Below, one piece after another: positions 1 to 13,365 of a stretch of DNA of 64,000 nucleotides. The stretch is taken from NCBI GenBank assembly GCA_916613615.1, contig OU744730.1:25677406-25741405 (forward strand), in the 5' to 3' direction. Below the pieces are notes generated by a model, which did no database searches, was not told where the DNA came from, and was given only the letters and a program-made list of their open reading frames with translations. A program made the translations under genes and the position numbers. How positions within the stretch are numbered: the first letter of the stretch is position 1; every line of letters starts with the position of its first letter. This DNA is from Steromphala cineraria. Its lineage: Eukaryota > Mollusca > Gastropoda > Trochida > Trochidae.

Positions 1-2570
1 CCAGATTCAGCTTGTGGTTAATTATTGACTGATAGCGTCAAGAAATAAGGTACAAGATACATGTATATGGAATAATGTGTTATACCAGTGAAGGTTTTGC
101 AGATACTCAATTAACAGGCTATATATGCGAACTCTCATGTTGAATATGTCAGAGTAAGGCTGGTACACCTAAAAAGGTCAAGGTCACAAAAATTCAAATG
201 GAACTTTTGGTCTTAATGTTGGTCTTAATGATTTATATTAAAAACTGTTCTGTATATGACATGTTCAGAAAGTTTCCCTTGCTGAAAAACATTAAAGCAT
301 TGTCCAGGTCACCAACAACGAATCATCTCGCTATTTTTTCAAGGGTTTTAAATAAATTGCTCAAGCTTATATACATGGTTTACAAATTAGAACTGACATA
401 CCTGAAAATTATTACAACCTACATAACCTTTAATTTGATATTACACAGCAAATGTATAAACATTGCGTCTTTGATACGATACAAATTCAAAAGATATTTT
501 ACCTGGTAGAAAGCATTGAGGGCAGGCTGTTTCAACTTAACATGATAACCATTTATAAAAAGCCTCATACAAACAATCTTCATATTAAATTTCATATGCA
601 TATTAGCTAAGAAACAAAACTTTTGATTAAAAGTTTCAAGTGTGAAAAAGTGTTGTCTATCAAATATTAATATTAAACCTTTACTGACCAAGGAAGAATG
701 AGTTTTGGTGTTATTTATGAAGTACGTCTTTGTTTTAGGATTTCCAGAGACTGTTATCATTTCGATATGTTATTGATATGTAATAATAACAATAACTGTT
801 ACAAACAAGAGAAGAGAATTCCCATACATGATGTTTGTGATGTATTAAATTGTTTAAAAACCAATATAGGTAAGGGTTATCTTACTAAAGGTTGCAAGAT
901 AAACTGATGTGAAGTTTCGCGCGGTTGCATTGACAAAACCAACTAAGATCAAACCTACTACAACTTTAGATGTGTGTTATGTAATGATCAATGGAGAAAT
1001 CCTGACATAATTTTCATTAAATTCTAACTTATAATGCGATTGTAGCATAAACACGTGTTTTATATCTCCTTCATTATCGAATAGGGGAAAAAACAACCAA
1101 GAAAGTCAACTCACCCAGGAAAGTATCTCCTTCATTCATTGTCTTCTGAAGTTTCAAAATATATCGCCTCTAAGACCAAATTGGGATTAAAAGTTCTTGT
1201 TTTGTTCCTATGATATATGATTTGAATCTTTTAAACGTGATTGAAAGATGAATAACTCTAGATATCTCTGTCGTAATATAGAGATAGACGAACCATTCTC
1301 TCTTAGAAATGTGAGATATTATGTTACATGATATTACTGGCTTATGTTTTCTTCATTATAAGATATGAATGAACTTTTGAATGTGAATTATTTTCATTCA
1401 TATCTATTACTGTCTCCATTTTGGTGTTAAACACATCAGACTTTTCATTATACATAAAACATCTGAGTCAGCATTTTAACTTTCCAGTATATTTTAGTCC
1501 ATGAAGGACGGAAAGAGAATATATGTAATGTAGTGATGTAGTTCTTGTAGGATTGAGTTTATTTGATTTTATCGAAATAAAACCAAATAACAACATTATG
1601 AATAAATAAAAAAAAAAATTGTTGACTATATGATATTTCATTTTATTTAGGTGTCTCTTGCGCTCATTTGGAAACTGCAACGATTACATATTATGGATAT
1701 AGATGTAAAATGCATGTATGTACGTTGAAAACACACAAACATGGCTGTAATCCCTGAAAGTATATTCTATTTACACTGTTAACCTGCAATTGTGAATATA
1801 TGGATGCAATAGACTGATTTCACGACCTGTTTTTTGATGATTGATCCGTTCTGTATAACTTGACGTCATTTATTTAATACTACCTATATTATCATAGATT
1901 ACACACAGTTGATGTCAAACCTTATTTTAATTTTTCCATTCCTTGCCTTCTAAGGTTATGAAAACTGATAGCATTTTATTCTTGTATTTCTGATGTTATG
2001 TAGCCATGTTGTATTTGCATCACCTTACTGGTCGACGCTTATGGCTGAAATATATTGCCCAAGCGGCGTTAAGCATTAACTCACCCACTATCACCTTATT
2101 GTTTTCGAATTTGATTAAGGGTAATGATGAAATATAAAGGAAAAATTAATTTTCTTAATGACGATACAGTGTATGGATTAGGTCTGTTTGCAAATATAAC
2201 ATCAAACGCATATAACGTTTCCAATATAAACGATTTCCATCTTTTGCTACAACCGCCTTCCCCAATCTTCAAACCAAAATAAGGGTTTATACAGACATAC
2301 ACCAACGTTGAAGGTGCACCCAAAGTGTACTTGCTATACTTGACTGCTGTGAATAGATATACCTGATGAATCGTTTACCATATGTATTTTGATGAATGAA
2401 CTGGATATATTGACGTCATACACTTGTTACTTCTGATGTGTGTACATTTCACTTGTTTTGAAAGGGGGTGATACATTCCGGAATTGTCTGTGTTATTCCA
2501 TTCAACATATGATAATTTCCGTGTAAGAAAATGATTATGCTCTTGTTGCACAATTTTGCGTAGGTTTGAG
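1..2570. other. AT-rich intergenic/intronic sequence
   Basis: No supported gene. ORFs are short, overlap on both strands and show no recognisable motif. Two full cAMP-response-element palindromes (TGACGTCA) lie at 1861 and 2411. Otherwise nothing stands out. Confidence 0.6.
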
Positions 2571-2574
2571 TTAA

Positions 2575-2924
2575 AGAGGCAGTAGCACGTTTTAAGGGGC
2601 AATATAAGTTGATGTCAGGAAATGAAAATAAAGGGTTCCTATTGAAAGACAGTGTATTTAACTTAAATGAAGCAACTCAAATCAAATATATATTGTAAAG
2701 TTCAACCATGCAAGTCCTTATTCTTACACACAAACATTAAAGGTGTTCACACAAAAATGGCTGAAAATTGACTTGAGAATCTTTATAATTTGTTTACTGA
2801 CTATGGATGACTGGTTTGTGTAATGAGATTTTTACACTATGAAAATAATACATTTAACATAAGCGTAAACTTTTCAGTGAAAGGTTTAAAATATAAAATT
2901 TTCAAAAAGCATGCTACTACCTCT
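2575..2924 (+). mobile_element. TTAA-flanked MITE, family 'M', copy 1
   Basis: A 350-bp element flanked by TTAA on both sides (2571-2574 and 2925-2928). The left end reads AGAGGCAGTAGCACG and the right end is its near inverted complement. The body matches the other family members, including the central block at about 2742-2815 (AAAGGTGTTCACAC, then an ATGGC motif, then ACTATGGATGA). TTAA duplication is typical of piggyBac-type (also Kolobok) transposases; that assignment is inferred from the target site alone. No transposase is encoded, so it would be non-autonomous. This is one of the more diverged copies. Confidence 0.8.
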
Positions 2925-2928
2925 TTAA

Positions 2929-4544
2929 GTCATAAGTTATTCCTTTGTTATTTTTCACCATTTAATAAGATTTCTGTTACATCATGCACGACATTTGTTA
3001 TGATGAATAAAAAAACAAATTTTTTTTTTCTTTAGTTACTGTAATAAGGTACTTATAGACGATGTTTTCCATTTAAAAGCATTCAAAATATATTTTGATT
3101 AGTCATTCATAACAAAGCTCTTTTCGATTCTTGATATAAGCTTTATCTTATCTTATCTGCTAACGTTTCTAGACTATTCATATGCCTACACGTGAGGAAT
3201 TGTAAATATTAGTCACTATAATTTCCGCACGATCATACAAGTACGTTTAAATCACCTACTCTTTGAAAAGTCAACTCAAAAGTTCTTATGGGATTTTGTA
3301 GGAATCAGTGATGTTATTGCGCCGTTATGTTTTATTCATATACTGTTTATATGATGATATCAATTGTTTATGGCCATATAAGTGTATCAATATTCAATAG
3401 TCAGTTTTATGCATTGTCAGCAGTTTTGAAATACTTATATCCGTATGAAAGACGAAGTATCATAACAAATCAAAAATCGCACTTGGTGAATTCATGGAAC
3501 TAAGGACATCATAATTTCTTGATTGCGAATTTATAAAGTCAAGAGTTATCAGAACTTTGAATATTTACAACCTCTTTATTTACTCACATGTTACAGATAG
3601 ATCTGTTTAAGGAGTTTTCTAACATGCTATTGATGGACAACTTTCATATGAATTAACACATGTTCTGGTGTAAGTTGGTCCTTCAGGTTTGGATACATGT
3701 ACCTGTGATATTATGTAATAATAATTCCTAAAGTATGAATTTTTTATAATCATGATTCTCAGTTGGCTTTTTATTGCGTACATTGAAATACTCTTTCTTA
3801 TGTACCAATATAACTTATGTGACCCCCTGGTTAATAATGTCTTATCAACGTAAAATTTCAATCTAAACGTGGACCTATAAAAAAAATATACATCCTTGTT
3901 AGGAGATAAGTGAATCATGTCAGTTTCAGGTCACATGCATAGGACCTGCTCAGGACATGCTCACCATGTTCGTGCTTGTGCAGTGGTATCGATGATGAAT
4001 TATCATAATAAAATGCTACCTTTCATATATTTAAAAATGAATAATGCTGAACATAGGCATTGCGAAGGTCTTCTCAAACTTGCCATTCAAATACCCTTGT
4101 TGCATTCAGTCTATTGAAGGAGAAATAATAAGATAAAACATAATAGAAAGAATCTTTTAAGAAAATATTGCTAATTATATACTTGCCATTTAGACGTCGT
4201 TCGCCGGAAGTGATTATGCACTAAGGGTTTTTCATAACATTACTCCATTATTATATGTTGGTAAGTTTGTCACTTTGTCAATATGTCAAAGAATTATCAA
4301 CTATTAGTTGACCTTAACTGATAATATGTGAATACTATTGAAAGAAGAGACCATTTTGTAATTGTGCGGGGATGCTAATACTATTACGGCATGTGCTCTA
4401 AGCTGCATATCCAATTTGACCTTTTTTATTAAAAGAAGCATAATTACATTTCTATTATCCATTTCTCAACTGGTATCAGACATTAATTTTTTTGCAAAGA
4501 CAATTTAAATAATAAGCATACAATTAAAAGAAAATGTGTTCGTA
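2929..4544. other. AT-rich sequence without a supported gene
   Basis: Contains short poly-T/poly-A runs and copy A of a dispersed repeat near 3950-4145 (listed separately). Nothing else recognisable. Confidence 0.55.
3950..4145 (+). repeat. Diverged dispersed repeat, copy A (partner about 7750-7995)
   Basis: Matches, with many differences, the segment near 7750-7995. Shared landmarks in the same order are an ACCATG block, ATCATGATAAAATG-like text, ACATA(G/A)GCATTG, TTCAAATACCCTT, TTGCATTC then TCTATTGAAG, and GAAAATATT. Function unknown; an old duplication or remnants of one transposon family. Confidence 0.5.
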
Positions 4545-4553
4545 TGTTTCCAC

Positions 4554-4909
4554 CATTCTCTCCCCACAGAGGCAGATAAAGTCATGAAATGCTGATACAG
4601 CCACTGTTATATTACGCCAAGTTTGTGGGATAGAATGGGAGACGCATGATAAAAAGTCAGAAGTTAGTTGTGCAATCAGTGACGCTGTTCTTAAACCATC
4701 ATTTTGGCTAAATTATGAAGGCAAAAGCATTATCATATGAACCACCCTTTCCATGCGAAAAGCGTTTTCATTTGATTAAGAAATTCAAATGGATTGTTGT
4801 GCAATTTTTTTCTGCCATGGTAAACTGTCGGAACCCACGGATTTCGGCGTAATATAACAGAGGCTTATCAACATTTCCTGACTTGATCTGCATCTGTGGG
4901 GGGAATATG
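4554..4909 (+). mobile_element. Long-TIR MITE with 9-bp target duplication (Mutator-like), copy 1
   Basis: A 356-bp element beginning CATTCTCTCCCCACAGAGG and ending with the degenerate inverted copy near 4890-4909. It is flanked by TGTTTCCAC (4545-4553) and TGTTTCCAT (4910-4918), a 9-bp direct repeat with one mismatch. The body is shared with copies at 12786 and 63440: GTGCAATCAG, ACCACCCTTTCCATGCGA and GGAACCCACGGATTTCGGCG. Long TIRs with 9-bp duplications are the pattern of Mutator/MULE transposons. No transposase ORF is present. Confidence 0.8.
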
Positions 4910-4918
4910 TGTTTCCAT

Positions 4919-6815
4919 TGGAAATCTAACTTATTGAACTCATTTGAGATTTCTCTTCTCCTAAAACTTACAATGAACTTTATGCCGTGATATAATCTTC
5001 CTCAATTGTTACACTAGAAGGTTGCAGACAAAGGTATTAAAGTCTCAGAGGAAAATGTGTCTTATGTATTCAAGTCTCATCTGGTTAAGTAGAACATTGA
5101 TTTTCACATTGAGCAAAACGAAACTATATTTTCTGAGCACATATGAATGGGTACTACATGTACGCAGTAACCTGCCTCCTTAAAAAAGACACGACTCTAC
5201 TAGCATACGTTTGATATCAATCCACGTGATGACCTGTTAGAAGATAGATAAACTCTCCGTGTGTGCAGCCACATGCATCACAGGTCGAAAGGTAAACTCT
5301 TCTCAGGAGAAGTGCGTCATGATAGTGCTAAATTTATATTTATGAAAAACGTTTGGATCAAGAATAAAATATAAAAAATGGAATCCAAAGTGTAGTTGAA
5401 ATTATACATACAGGTGAATACGACGAATGGAAACTTACTATCAAGACAGAAAAAAATTATTGTAAATTCTAAACTTGAGTTTTGAAAATACGAATGCATA
5501 TTTGAAATATGATTAACATGTAAGAATAAACTTAGTTGTATATTCGATATAAGAATATACGTACATCCATTACTAAGAAGTGATAAGCACACCCAGCTGG
5601 ATGTAGATCTAAACACTGCACTAATGCTTATCATAGGCCTCTTACCACGTTGGTAAGATTCCTATATATTTAATCACTATAACGAGCTGTTACCTTATTG
5701 ATGACAAGCACATCACTTTGATATGCTTCATCACAGATTAGTTTTAATCGTTTATAATATCGCAACTGATAAAACCACATTGATAATATATGTGAGCCTT
5801 ATCTTAGCTGATAGGAAGGGATTGGAAGAAAGCTTGATTTTATACTTATGAATACCAATTATGTATGTCATGTAAATTCGATTTCGAATGTGTTTGATAA
5901 AAATAAGTATTTGGAGAATTATTGTTCATAATTTTAACCATGATGGCATGGAGCGTTTTGTACTATGGTTGTCTAATCACTGTTGGGGTGCTAAAATCGC
6001 TGTTTTCAAGTACTTTTTTGATAATAATTATTTTGAAATTAAGTTTGAATTTCGGAAATGTATATCAGAAGTTTATTTGAGATACTGTCAATGAAAAACA
6101 TCCACTTTGACTTTTCTCCATTGATATGTCTTCGCGTTATAACGTCTATAAATATGCAAAAAATTATCAATTTGGCTCCCCTATCTCGCTTATTTAAGGA
6201 GATAGCAAATTGATGATTTTTTTGACACGCGTTTGCAAAGGCGCCATGCAAAAATATCAAAACAACATTATTCAAACAAGGCAAACATAGTTGAGTTGAC
6301 TTCTAAGGAAACTTTGCCACCCTGTTTCATTCACATTTATCTTACATGGAATAAAACATCCTGACATTTATGTTACCAGCGTTTCTTTTGCCCGTGAGTT
6401 TAGTAAAGAAGATGATAAATCCAATAACAGTTTTATGTTTTACAAAAAGGAAATTATGTAATGACGTAGCTGTTAGACAACCATTACGCATATAAAGCAA
6501 TGGAAACCTCTGTCAAGTTAAATATGTTTATTTTATTTTTCGGGCTAACATATATTACTCACACAAAGCACGCATAGCTGAAAACAAATTTGTACATTTT
6601 ACATCAGAGATGCTAGAGATGCTGAAACGTGGTAGGAAGTCAGTGTTGGAAATGCTTTGGCAAGGCATACGACATGTGCCAAAAGGTCAAGGTCATAGCA
6701 GTCAATATCCTCTGCGATCTCAATTATAGACTTTTAGCCCGTCATCCGGTTTCAATAGACTGGATAAAAATCCTGTTACGATGTTTTGAAATATTCTGAT
6801 AGTCTGCCCCAAAAC
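4919..6815. other. AT-rich sequence without a supported gene
   Basis: Only short ORFs on both strands, none with a recognisable domain. A 105-residue opening on the minus strand (5317-5634) is rich in Ile, Leu, Phe and Ser, as chance openings in AT-rich DNA are, and has no supporting splice or signal context. Confidence 0.55.
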
Positions 6816-6850
<35 letters not shown>

Positions 6851-6885
6851 CATTTATCTATCTATCTATTCATTTATTTATCTAA
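6816..6885 (+). repeat. (TATC)n microsatellite
   Basis: Uninterrupted CTAT/TATC repeats followed by decayed units (CATT, TTTA variants) to about 6885. Confidence 0.95.
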
Positions 6886-6989
6886 ACATCACAATTGACA
6901 GTTGACTCTCGCCACCAGAACCACTGGGTGTAATTTAAAGTGTTGTTTTGAATTTCTATGTAAAAGAAGGGGCATGTTTTTTTAAACAA

Positions 6990-7730
6990 TTTATATATTT
7001 AATAAAGAATTGTTTAGTGAATTCACATAAAGATCATAAACGAAATAATCAATCAACAAATTCCTGGTTATTCGTCTACTATTATTCAACTTTCTGATGA
7101 CTGGCTGAAAACCTGATACTAAATAATGGGATCCAAGTTAAATAATAAAATGTGTCCGTTTCTGTTAAGGGATAAAACTTAAACAAATTATGAAAGTATA
7201 TGAAAAAGTTAAAAATTATTTCATAATGTCAAATTAAAAACTTCTTTGACTTCTTCTTTCATGATTCAGCAAGACAATTAAAATCTGTCTTTCCAGCAAA
7301 ATAGTTTACGTGATCCTTGATTCATAAATATATTAATGGAAACATAATAAAGATATAATGTCGTAAAATGTATTCACTTCCATAACAGACAGTGATATCA
7401 GATTGACAGAATATATTTAGGTATAGCTTTGCCATTCTGCAGATATTAAATTGAATTTCGTATCAAAGGTGAACCGGTAAGACACATTTAACAATAGATG
7501 AACTGAATAAAACGAACGATAGGCTATGTAATATTTTGATATGCCACATTACCATATTAAGGAGTGTCAGATGTGTATTTAAGAAATAAAACAATTCGTT
7601 CAAGATAACAAGACACTTAAGTTATGCGGAAACACAATGTTATTTGGTAAACGGAATTCCCCAAAGGTGATTTGAACAATTTCAGAAGCAAAATGTACTA
7701 AGGATCCGCCGAAAACATGTTATTGCAATA
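6990..7730 (+). repeat. Diverged duplicated block, copy A (partner 9160-9830)
   Basis: Collinear with 9160-9830 over several hundred bases. Shared landmarks in order: AACGAAATAATCAAT, TGGCTGAA..CCTGATACT, GATCCA, TCAAAT/TTAAAAACT with CTTTGAC, AATCTGTCTT, CAAAATA, GTGATCCTT, TTGCCATTCTGCAGATAT, GAACCGGTA, ATAGATGAA, AACGATA. Identity is moderate with indels. No ORF is preserved between the copies, so this is an old non-coding duplication or two decayed copies of one transposon. Confidence 0.7.
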
Positions 7731-7749
7731 AAGAGGGAAGATGGTGTCA

Positions 7750-7995
7750 TTCTTACCATGTCCGTGTGTATGAAAGGATATCCCCCTTCGACCAATGATA
7801 AATAAGTCTCCGTGAGGATTTACCATGATAAAATGATACATTCCATACATAAAAAAATATTAACGCTGAGGTTTTCTATACATAAGCATTGGCAGCGATC
7901 TGAAAAATTCTCGTTAATCTTAAAATTCAAATACCCTTTATTGCATTCAATCTATTGAAGAAGTAACAAGAAAAAACTAATAAGGAAGAAGCTTA
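7750..7995 (+). repeat. Diverged dispersed repeat, copy B (partner about 3950-4145)
   Basis: See the partner. The clearest stretch is TTCAAATACCCTT, TTGCATTCAATCTATTGAAG and GGAAAATATT at 7927-8009. Confidence 0.5.
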
Positions 7996-8557
7996 AAGGA
8001 AAATATTATTGGGTGATTATCATAAATCTTTTTTTTTTTTCATTTATTGATACTGGACCACCTTACCTAAAAATATTAATGTTCGTTTTATCGATGTTAA
8101 CAGATAGCCAGTATGTTATGGAGAAACGTTTCAACATATGAAACTGGTTTTTGGTCCAGAAACTGATTCTGATACAATTATATCATAACCAGTAAATACA
8201 AATATAAATTGTTTTAGTAAATTTGAAAACATCCTAACGCCATGTTTTACATTTGCAACAACATAGTTATAAAGAAAGAAAAAGAATAGGGCTGAGAACA
8301 CAACCATGTCTCAATCCTATTGGGCAATCAAAGAAATCAGTCATATGATCAACGTACACAATCTTTTTTACATTGGTTTAAACATCGTGATCATCTTTTC
8401 CTTAAGACCTGCATTGTTTATACGGAACCACAATTTTGATCGATCACAGCAATAGAAAGCCTTCTGAAATTAACAAATGCAACATATTACTTTCGTTCAG
8501 AAAATGATTTCTGTATGATTGCAAAAAGTGAAAACATATGGTTTGATGCTAAATATA

Positions 8558-8793
8558 AACAAAACTCCAAAAGAAACGTCCCCTTTTGTTTTTTCACACA
8601 CATCAAAAATCACGTAAGATAATTAAAAAATGACACCATTCTTGTATATATGCCAAGGCACTATCTGAAGAAACGCATCGCTTAAACGCACAAAATGCAG
8701 TGGTTAAGGTACAAAAATATCGTTTTGTTATATTTTTTGTTCTATCGAGAATCAAGAATCAAATATAGAGGGGACGTTTCTTTTGGATTTTAG
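8558..8793. mobile_element. TA-flanked MITE with CCAAAAGAAACGTCCCC TIR
   Basis: Inverted repeats TCCAAAAGAAACGTCCCC (8566-8583) and its complement (8770-8787) bound about 236 bp. TA dinucleotides occur at both outer edges (8556-8557 and 8794-8795), consistent with Tc1/mariner-type insertion; the exact ends are uncertain by a few bases. No ORF, so non-autonomous. Confidence 0.7.
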
Positions 8794-9159
8794 TATAGTT
8801 TTCTACACCAGGGTGTGATTCAGGTATAATATCAATCATATTTGACCATTTAGTCGATTATGCAGGATAGTCTTAAAACACATTCCAAGATACGTATGAG
8901 GGATCCTTTCGTGTCTACATGTACAGGAAGGGTTACAGAGATTGCCCAATTGTTATAATAATTCCTTTTTCGAAAATGTTTTAAAATACTTAAAAAGTAA
9001 GTTTTTTTATAACTTCTTATCTTAGTGTAAATGTCATGTTATATAATTTTTACTCAATTGCTCCATTTATTCAATCATCATAAAGCAAAGGGTATGAAGT
9101 GAACATTGACTTATGCAACGGCTTGGGTATACAATTCAGGAATTTATAATAAAGAACTG

Positions 9160-9830
9160 TCAATTCAAAATTATTGGGTAAAAACGTTAGGTTTATGATA
9201 TGATAAAAATTCGTTCAGTGAAATAACATTTGTACATCATTAACGAAATAATCAATAAACAAAATCTTGGTTTATCGTCTATTGCACGGCCAAATTGGCT
9301 GAACCTGATACTTAATAGATGAGATCCACTGATAAAAGATGAAATCAGTTCATAAGGTTTATAAAAAGTTATTGAGGTATTTGCCCAAAAAAAATTATAT
9401 ATTATTTCACAACATCAAATAAAAACTACTTTGACAATTCTCTTTTATGACTCAACGAGACAGGATATCTTATATCACCAATCATAATCTGTCTTGCAAG
9501 CAAAATATTCTATGTGATCCTTTATCCATTTATAGATTCATTTCCATAAACGACACAGTGGTATCATTATTGACATTACATGTTTATGCTATAGTTTTGC
9601 CATTCTGCAGATATCATATTTAATTAGGTTTCTATATAAATGGAGAACCGGTACGACATATTTCAAAATAGATGAAGTGATTAAAAGAACGATAAATTGT
9701 GTGATTATTCTATTGGGCACGTCAACATATTAAAGAAATCTAAAGATTGATACAATCATGTTTAATGATACCTTTATCCTAACAAAATTTCGAAAACAAG
9801 GGTCCGCCCAAAGAATGTTCTTAAATGTTA
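9160..9830 (+). repeat. Diverged duplicated block, copy B (partner 6990-7730)
   Basis: Collinear partner of the block at 6990-7730, offset by about 2.2 kb. It has an insertion carrying an extra ATATCTTATATCACCAATC segment near 9465 that copy A lacks. No coding potential. Confidence 0.7.
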
Positions 9831-10196
9831 ATCCTCGAACTAAAACTATTGTGATAATGTTTGCCATTATGTACCTTGTTTGCATACCTGAAGCGTTTCA
9901 TGAAAAAATGAGGCAATTGTTTGGCCTTGTGCCTTAAGACATTTTGCCACTATAATTATAAGTAATTAATGCTGTTAGACCATAACTATTTCTACATATC
10001 ATATCTATTAAACATTATTTATTATGAGTATGAGTTTGGTGTTGTAAGAATCTATTACAAAAATCAATTGTCCTGCATCAGGAAATATAACAGTCCCTAT
10101 AAAACAATTAAAAACGATTAAGATACAGTATGCCTGAAGAGCAGTTTCAATCAATGAGCTCACACTCAAGGAAACGTATGTCTAAATGATTGTTAA

Positions 10197-10544
10197 AGGG
10201 GCAGTAGCCCGTATTTTTAAAAATGTTATATTTCAAATTTTTCACCGATTATTGTATGTTAAAGCTAAATGTATTATTTTTTGATAGTGTCAAAAATCTC
10301 ATAACACAATTCAATCATCCACAGTTAGAGAACACAGTATGAAGATTCACATGAAACCCATTGGCGGCCATTTTGTGTGAACACCTTTGTGTAAGGTAAA
10401 GGAATCGCATGGCTAAACTTTACATTATATATTTGAATTATTACTGCTCCAATTAGTATGAATGGGTTGTCTTTCAATCGGAACCATCAATTTTCATTTT
10501 CTGACATCATCTTATATTCCCCCTTAAAACGTGCTACTGTCCCT
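10197..10544 (-). mobile_element. TTAA-flanked MITE, family 'M', copy 2
   Basis: A 348-bp element between TTAA at 10193-10196 and TTAA at 10545-10548. The ends are AGGGGCAGTAGC and, inverted, AGGGACAGTAGC. Orientation is opposite to copy 1: the core appears as GGCGGCCATTTTGTGTGAAC near 10362. Both ends are intact and there is no ORF. Confidence 0.88.
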
Positions 10545-10548
10545 TTAA

Positions 10549-11539
10549 ATGTTTCTATATTTGTTTTGAGGAATTACAAACATTTCCCCATTTTGAAACA
10601 CCATTGCTAGAGGGATGCGTGAACGCAGAGTGGAAACCATTTCTGTAACATAGCTATTTTTAAAATCATCATGCGTGAATTCTTTAAAAAATGGACAGTT
10701 GATATGATACCAGTTATTTGGATAGTATTTCAATCATACCTGATAATTAAAGAGGTTGGATAAATAAAATGCAGAGTCATTCATCAAGACCTTCAAACAC
10801 ATCACATTGTTAATATGCTCAAATTGAATATCATTCTGAACCTACCTGCCTTGATTTTATGATTTTATAAAATTTCTATATCGTTTAAAGCAAAAATGGA
10901 CATTTATTTTATAAATCCTTTCAAATATAATATCCATTCGTCAATCCCGTTAAGCAAATACACGTTTGGAAAAGTGAAATTAAAACAGTTTTAAATATCA
11001 TTAAGAACATTGTTATATGTCATATTTTTCAAAAGATATGACATATGATAATTGTCATTAAGCAGGGTTGAATAAGACGTTGTGTGCATAACCTGGAAAT
11101 TCAAATTTAATATACACGTACTTTCTGAATATTTATCATCAAGTCAACATTATTTACTTCAAATCATTCATTCTAGAGATATAAGGTATTCAAAGCAGTT
11201 TTGGTTTTTCAAGTCTTTCGAAAAGAATTTTATCTAATATAATTCAAAAACAGTTTTTGAATAACTATGAAACACAAATCGTGGTATCTTAACTGTTTGG
11301 TAACAATTAACCTAAATGATGATGCAAATTCTCCTTTCCAATGCAAGCCGATATGTTCCCATTTTAATGTCTTTGTTTTATCAGTTCTCTCAGATCAGAT
11401 GTAGATAATTAAATATAATAAGCCCATTGATATATAGCAAATATGTTTACAGTTAAACGACAGTTTCAAAATGATGACAGTGAAAGTATGTGCATTGCCG
11501 GTATGAATTAACCTTTTTCTCTCGTGTTTTTGCCCAAAT
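10549..11539. other. AT-rich sequence without a supported gene
   Basis: No repeat boundary or ORF with recognisable content. A 62-codon opening on the minus strand (10545-10733) starts inside the flanking MITE and has no support. Confidence 0.55.
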
Positions 11540-11974
11540 ATGTTTTATGATTTAACTACAAAAAGAATACAGACAGTTAAACATTTTGAACTCCCTTTAG
11601 AAATGATATTGTTAATTAGTAACCTTTCTGAACTGAAACAAATATTTTCATAAACTATGATAAACATTCTTTTAGCACCTTCTGTGTTTTAGGAGTTTAC
11701 TCAAAAAGGGACACAGACACTTCAGCATTTTGAACTACCTTTAGAAATGATATTGTTAATTAGGAGCCTTCCTGAACTGAAACAAATATTTTTATAAACT
11801 ATGATAAACATTCTTTTAGCACCTTCTGTGTTTTAGGAATTTACTCAAAAAGGAACACAGACACTTCAATATTTTGAACTTCTTTTAGAAATGTTAATGT
11901 GTTACCTTTCTGAACTGCAACAAATAATGTAATATAACTATGATAATCATTCGTTTTAGCACCTTCTGTGTTAC
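11540..11974 (+). repeat. Tandem array, 144-bp unit, about three copies
   Basis: CATTTTGAACT recurs at 11582, 11726 and 11870, a constant 144-bp spacing. Each unit contains CTTTTAGCACCTTCTGTG and TTACTCAAAAAGG(A/G)ACACAG. Units 1 and 2 are very similar; the third is more diverged and partly deleted. Confidence 0.9.
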
Positions 11975-12776
11975 TTCAAATGATGAATAGCGCCTTGCCA
12001 ACAGTTTTCATAAGTGCTCAACTATCTAATCGTGTTTGCACTTATGTTGAAACTCATTATTCCTACGTTTTATAATTAGATTTGTGTCATTCAAAGAAAT
12101 GTATTCATTAGCAAAGATAGACAAATCTGTAAAACATGATTATAGCACTTACGACTCTTTCTGGCAACGATATTATCTGAATCGCTGTAATTTGTAACTT
12201 TTGAAACGTTTTAGAAATTAACCCCTTGCTGAGAATTCCTTATAACCGTAACTTTTAATTTAACAGATAGAAATGAAAATATCTTTGCGATATTTGTTTG
12301 TGGCATTTTTAAGGAAATAAATTTTACATCTTGATAGAGCATGGTATGGAAACAAATTAAAACACTTTTAAAGTAGAAAAGTTTGTTTTGACTGTTCTTG
12401 AAATAATTCATCTACGAATACTTCTTCTTATTTCGAAAAACTTTGTTTACAACATCAGAATACCTCAACCAGCAGTTGTCGGACTAAAAGAGGAAGCTTG
12501 ATTGGATGCAATTAAATTTAGTTATAACAGTGGCGTATCCGTGTTTGTTGTTGCCTTCACAAAATCTTTAAGGAAACATTAGGAAAGTTTAGACTTTTTC
12601 ATTTTGATTACAGTTACATTTAAATGAGGGATAAGGAATACGTTACATTTTGACAATATTTTTGCAAACAACATCAGATAGACAAGGGTGCAATCAGTTT
12701 TATTCCTCACAAGGATCTCTTATATTATGTCACCTATGTTTTTTTAACCTCCAAAACACCGTTTTATATCATTCGT
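11975..12776. other. AT-rich sequence without a supported gene
   Basis: Nothing recognised. A 66-codon opening on the minus strand (12211-12411) has no recognisable motif. Confidence 0.55.
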
Positions 12777-12785
12777 GTGTAATCT

Positions 12786-13101
12786 CATTCTCTCCCCACA
12801 GAGGCAGATCAAGTCATGTCATTACGACGAGTTTGTGGGATAGAATGGGAGATGCCTGATTGGAGGCAATCAAAGTTAGTTGTGCAATCAGCGACGCTGT
12901 TCTTAAATTATCATTTTAGCTACTGACACAAGGCAAAGGCATTGTGATATGAACCACCCTTTCCATGCGAGAAGCCTTGTCATTTGATAAAGAAATTCAA
13001 ATGTATCCCGCCCGGGGAAACTGCCGGAACCCACGGATTTCGGCGTAATAGAACAGAGGCTAAATCAACATGATTTGATTTGCCTCTGTGGAGAGAGAAT
13101 G
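12786..13101 (+). mobile_element. Long-TIR MITE with perfect 9-bp target duplication (Mutator-like), copy 2
   Basis: A 316-bp element flanked by identical 9-bp repeats GTGTAATCT (12777-12785 and 13102-13110). It begins CATTCTCTCCCCACAGAGG and ends with the inverted counterpart. The left arm has lost the inner part of the TIR that copy 3 keeps. This copy defines the element boundaries. No coding capacity. Confidence 0.9.
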
Positions 13102-13365
13102 GTGTAATCTGTGCACCCATCGGTAGTTCAAAAGGTATGACGTCAATGTATCTAGTTTATTCATCAACACACACCAAGGTGAACGATTTAACACTGCCGT
13201 GTCTTCACTAGCGCATGTTTATAAACAGTGCAAATATAGTGTATTTTAAGTGGTTTTATATACATCCTGTACGGATTTGTTTAAGGAGAAAATCATACAT
13301 TGTCAGCAGTTTATTTTGATCTGCTTTGCTGCAATCAAACACACTCAAACTACAGTATATTTGAT

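Noticed and set aside
11540..11974. CRISPR-like direct repeats
   Set aside because: The 144-bp units are contiguous and diverged, with no short repeat/unique spacer alternation; the window is eukaryotic.
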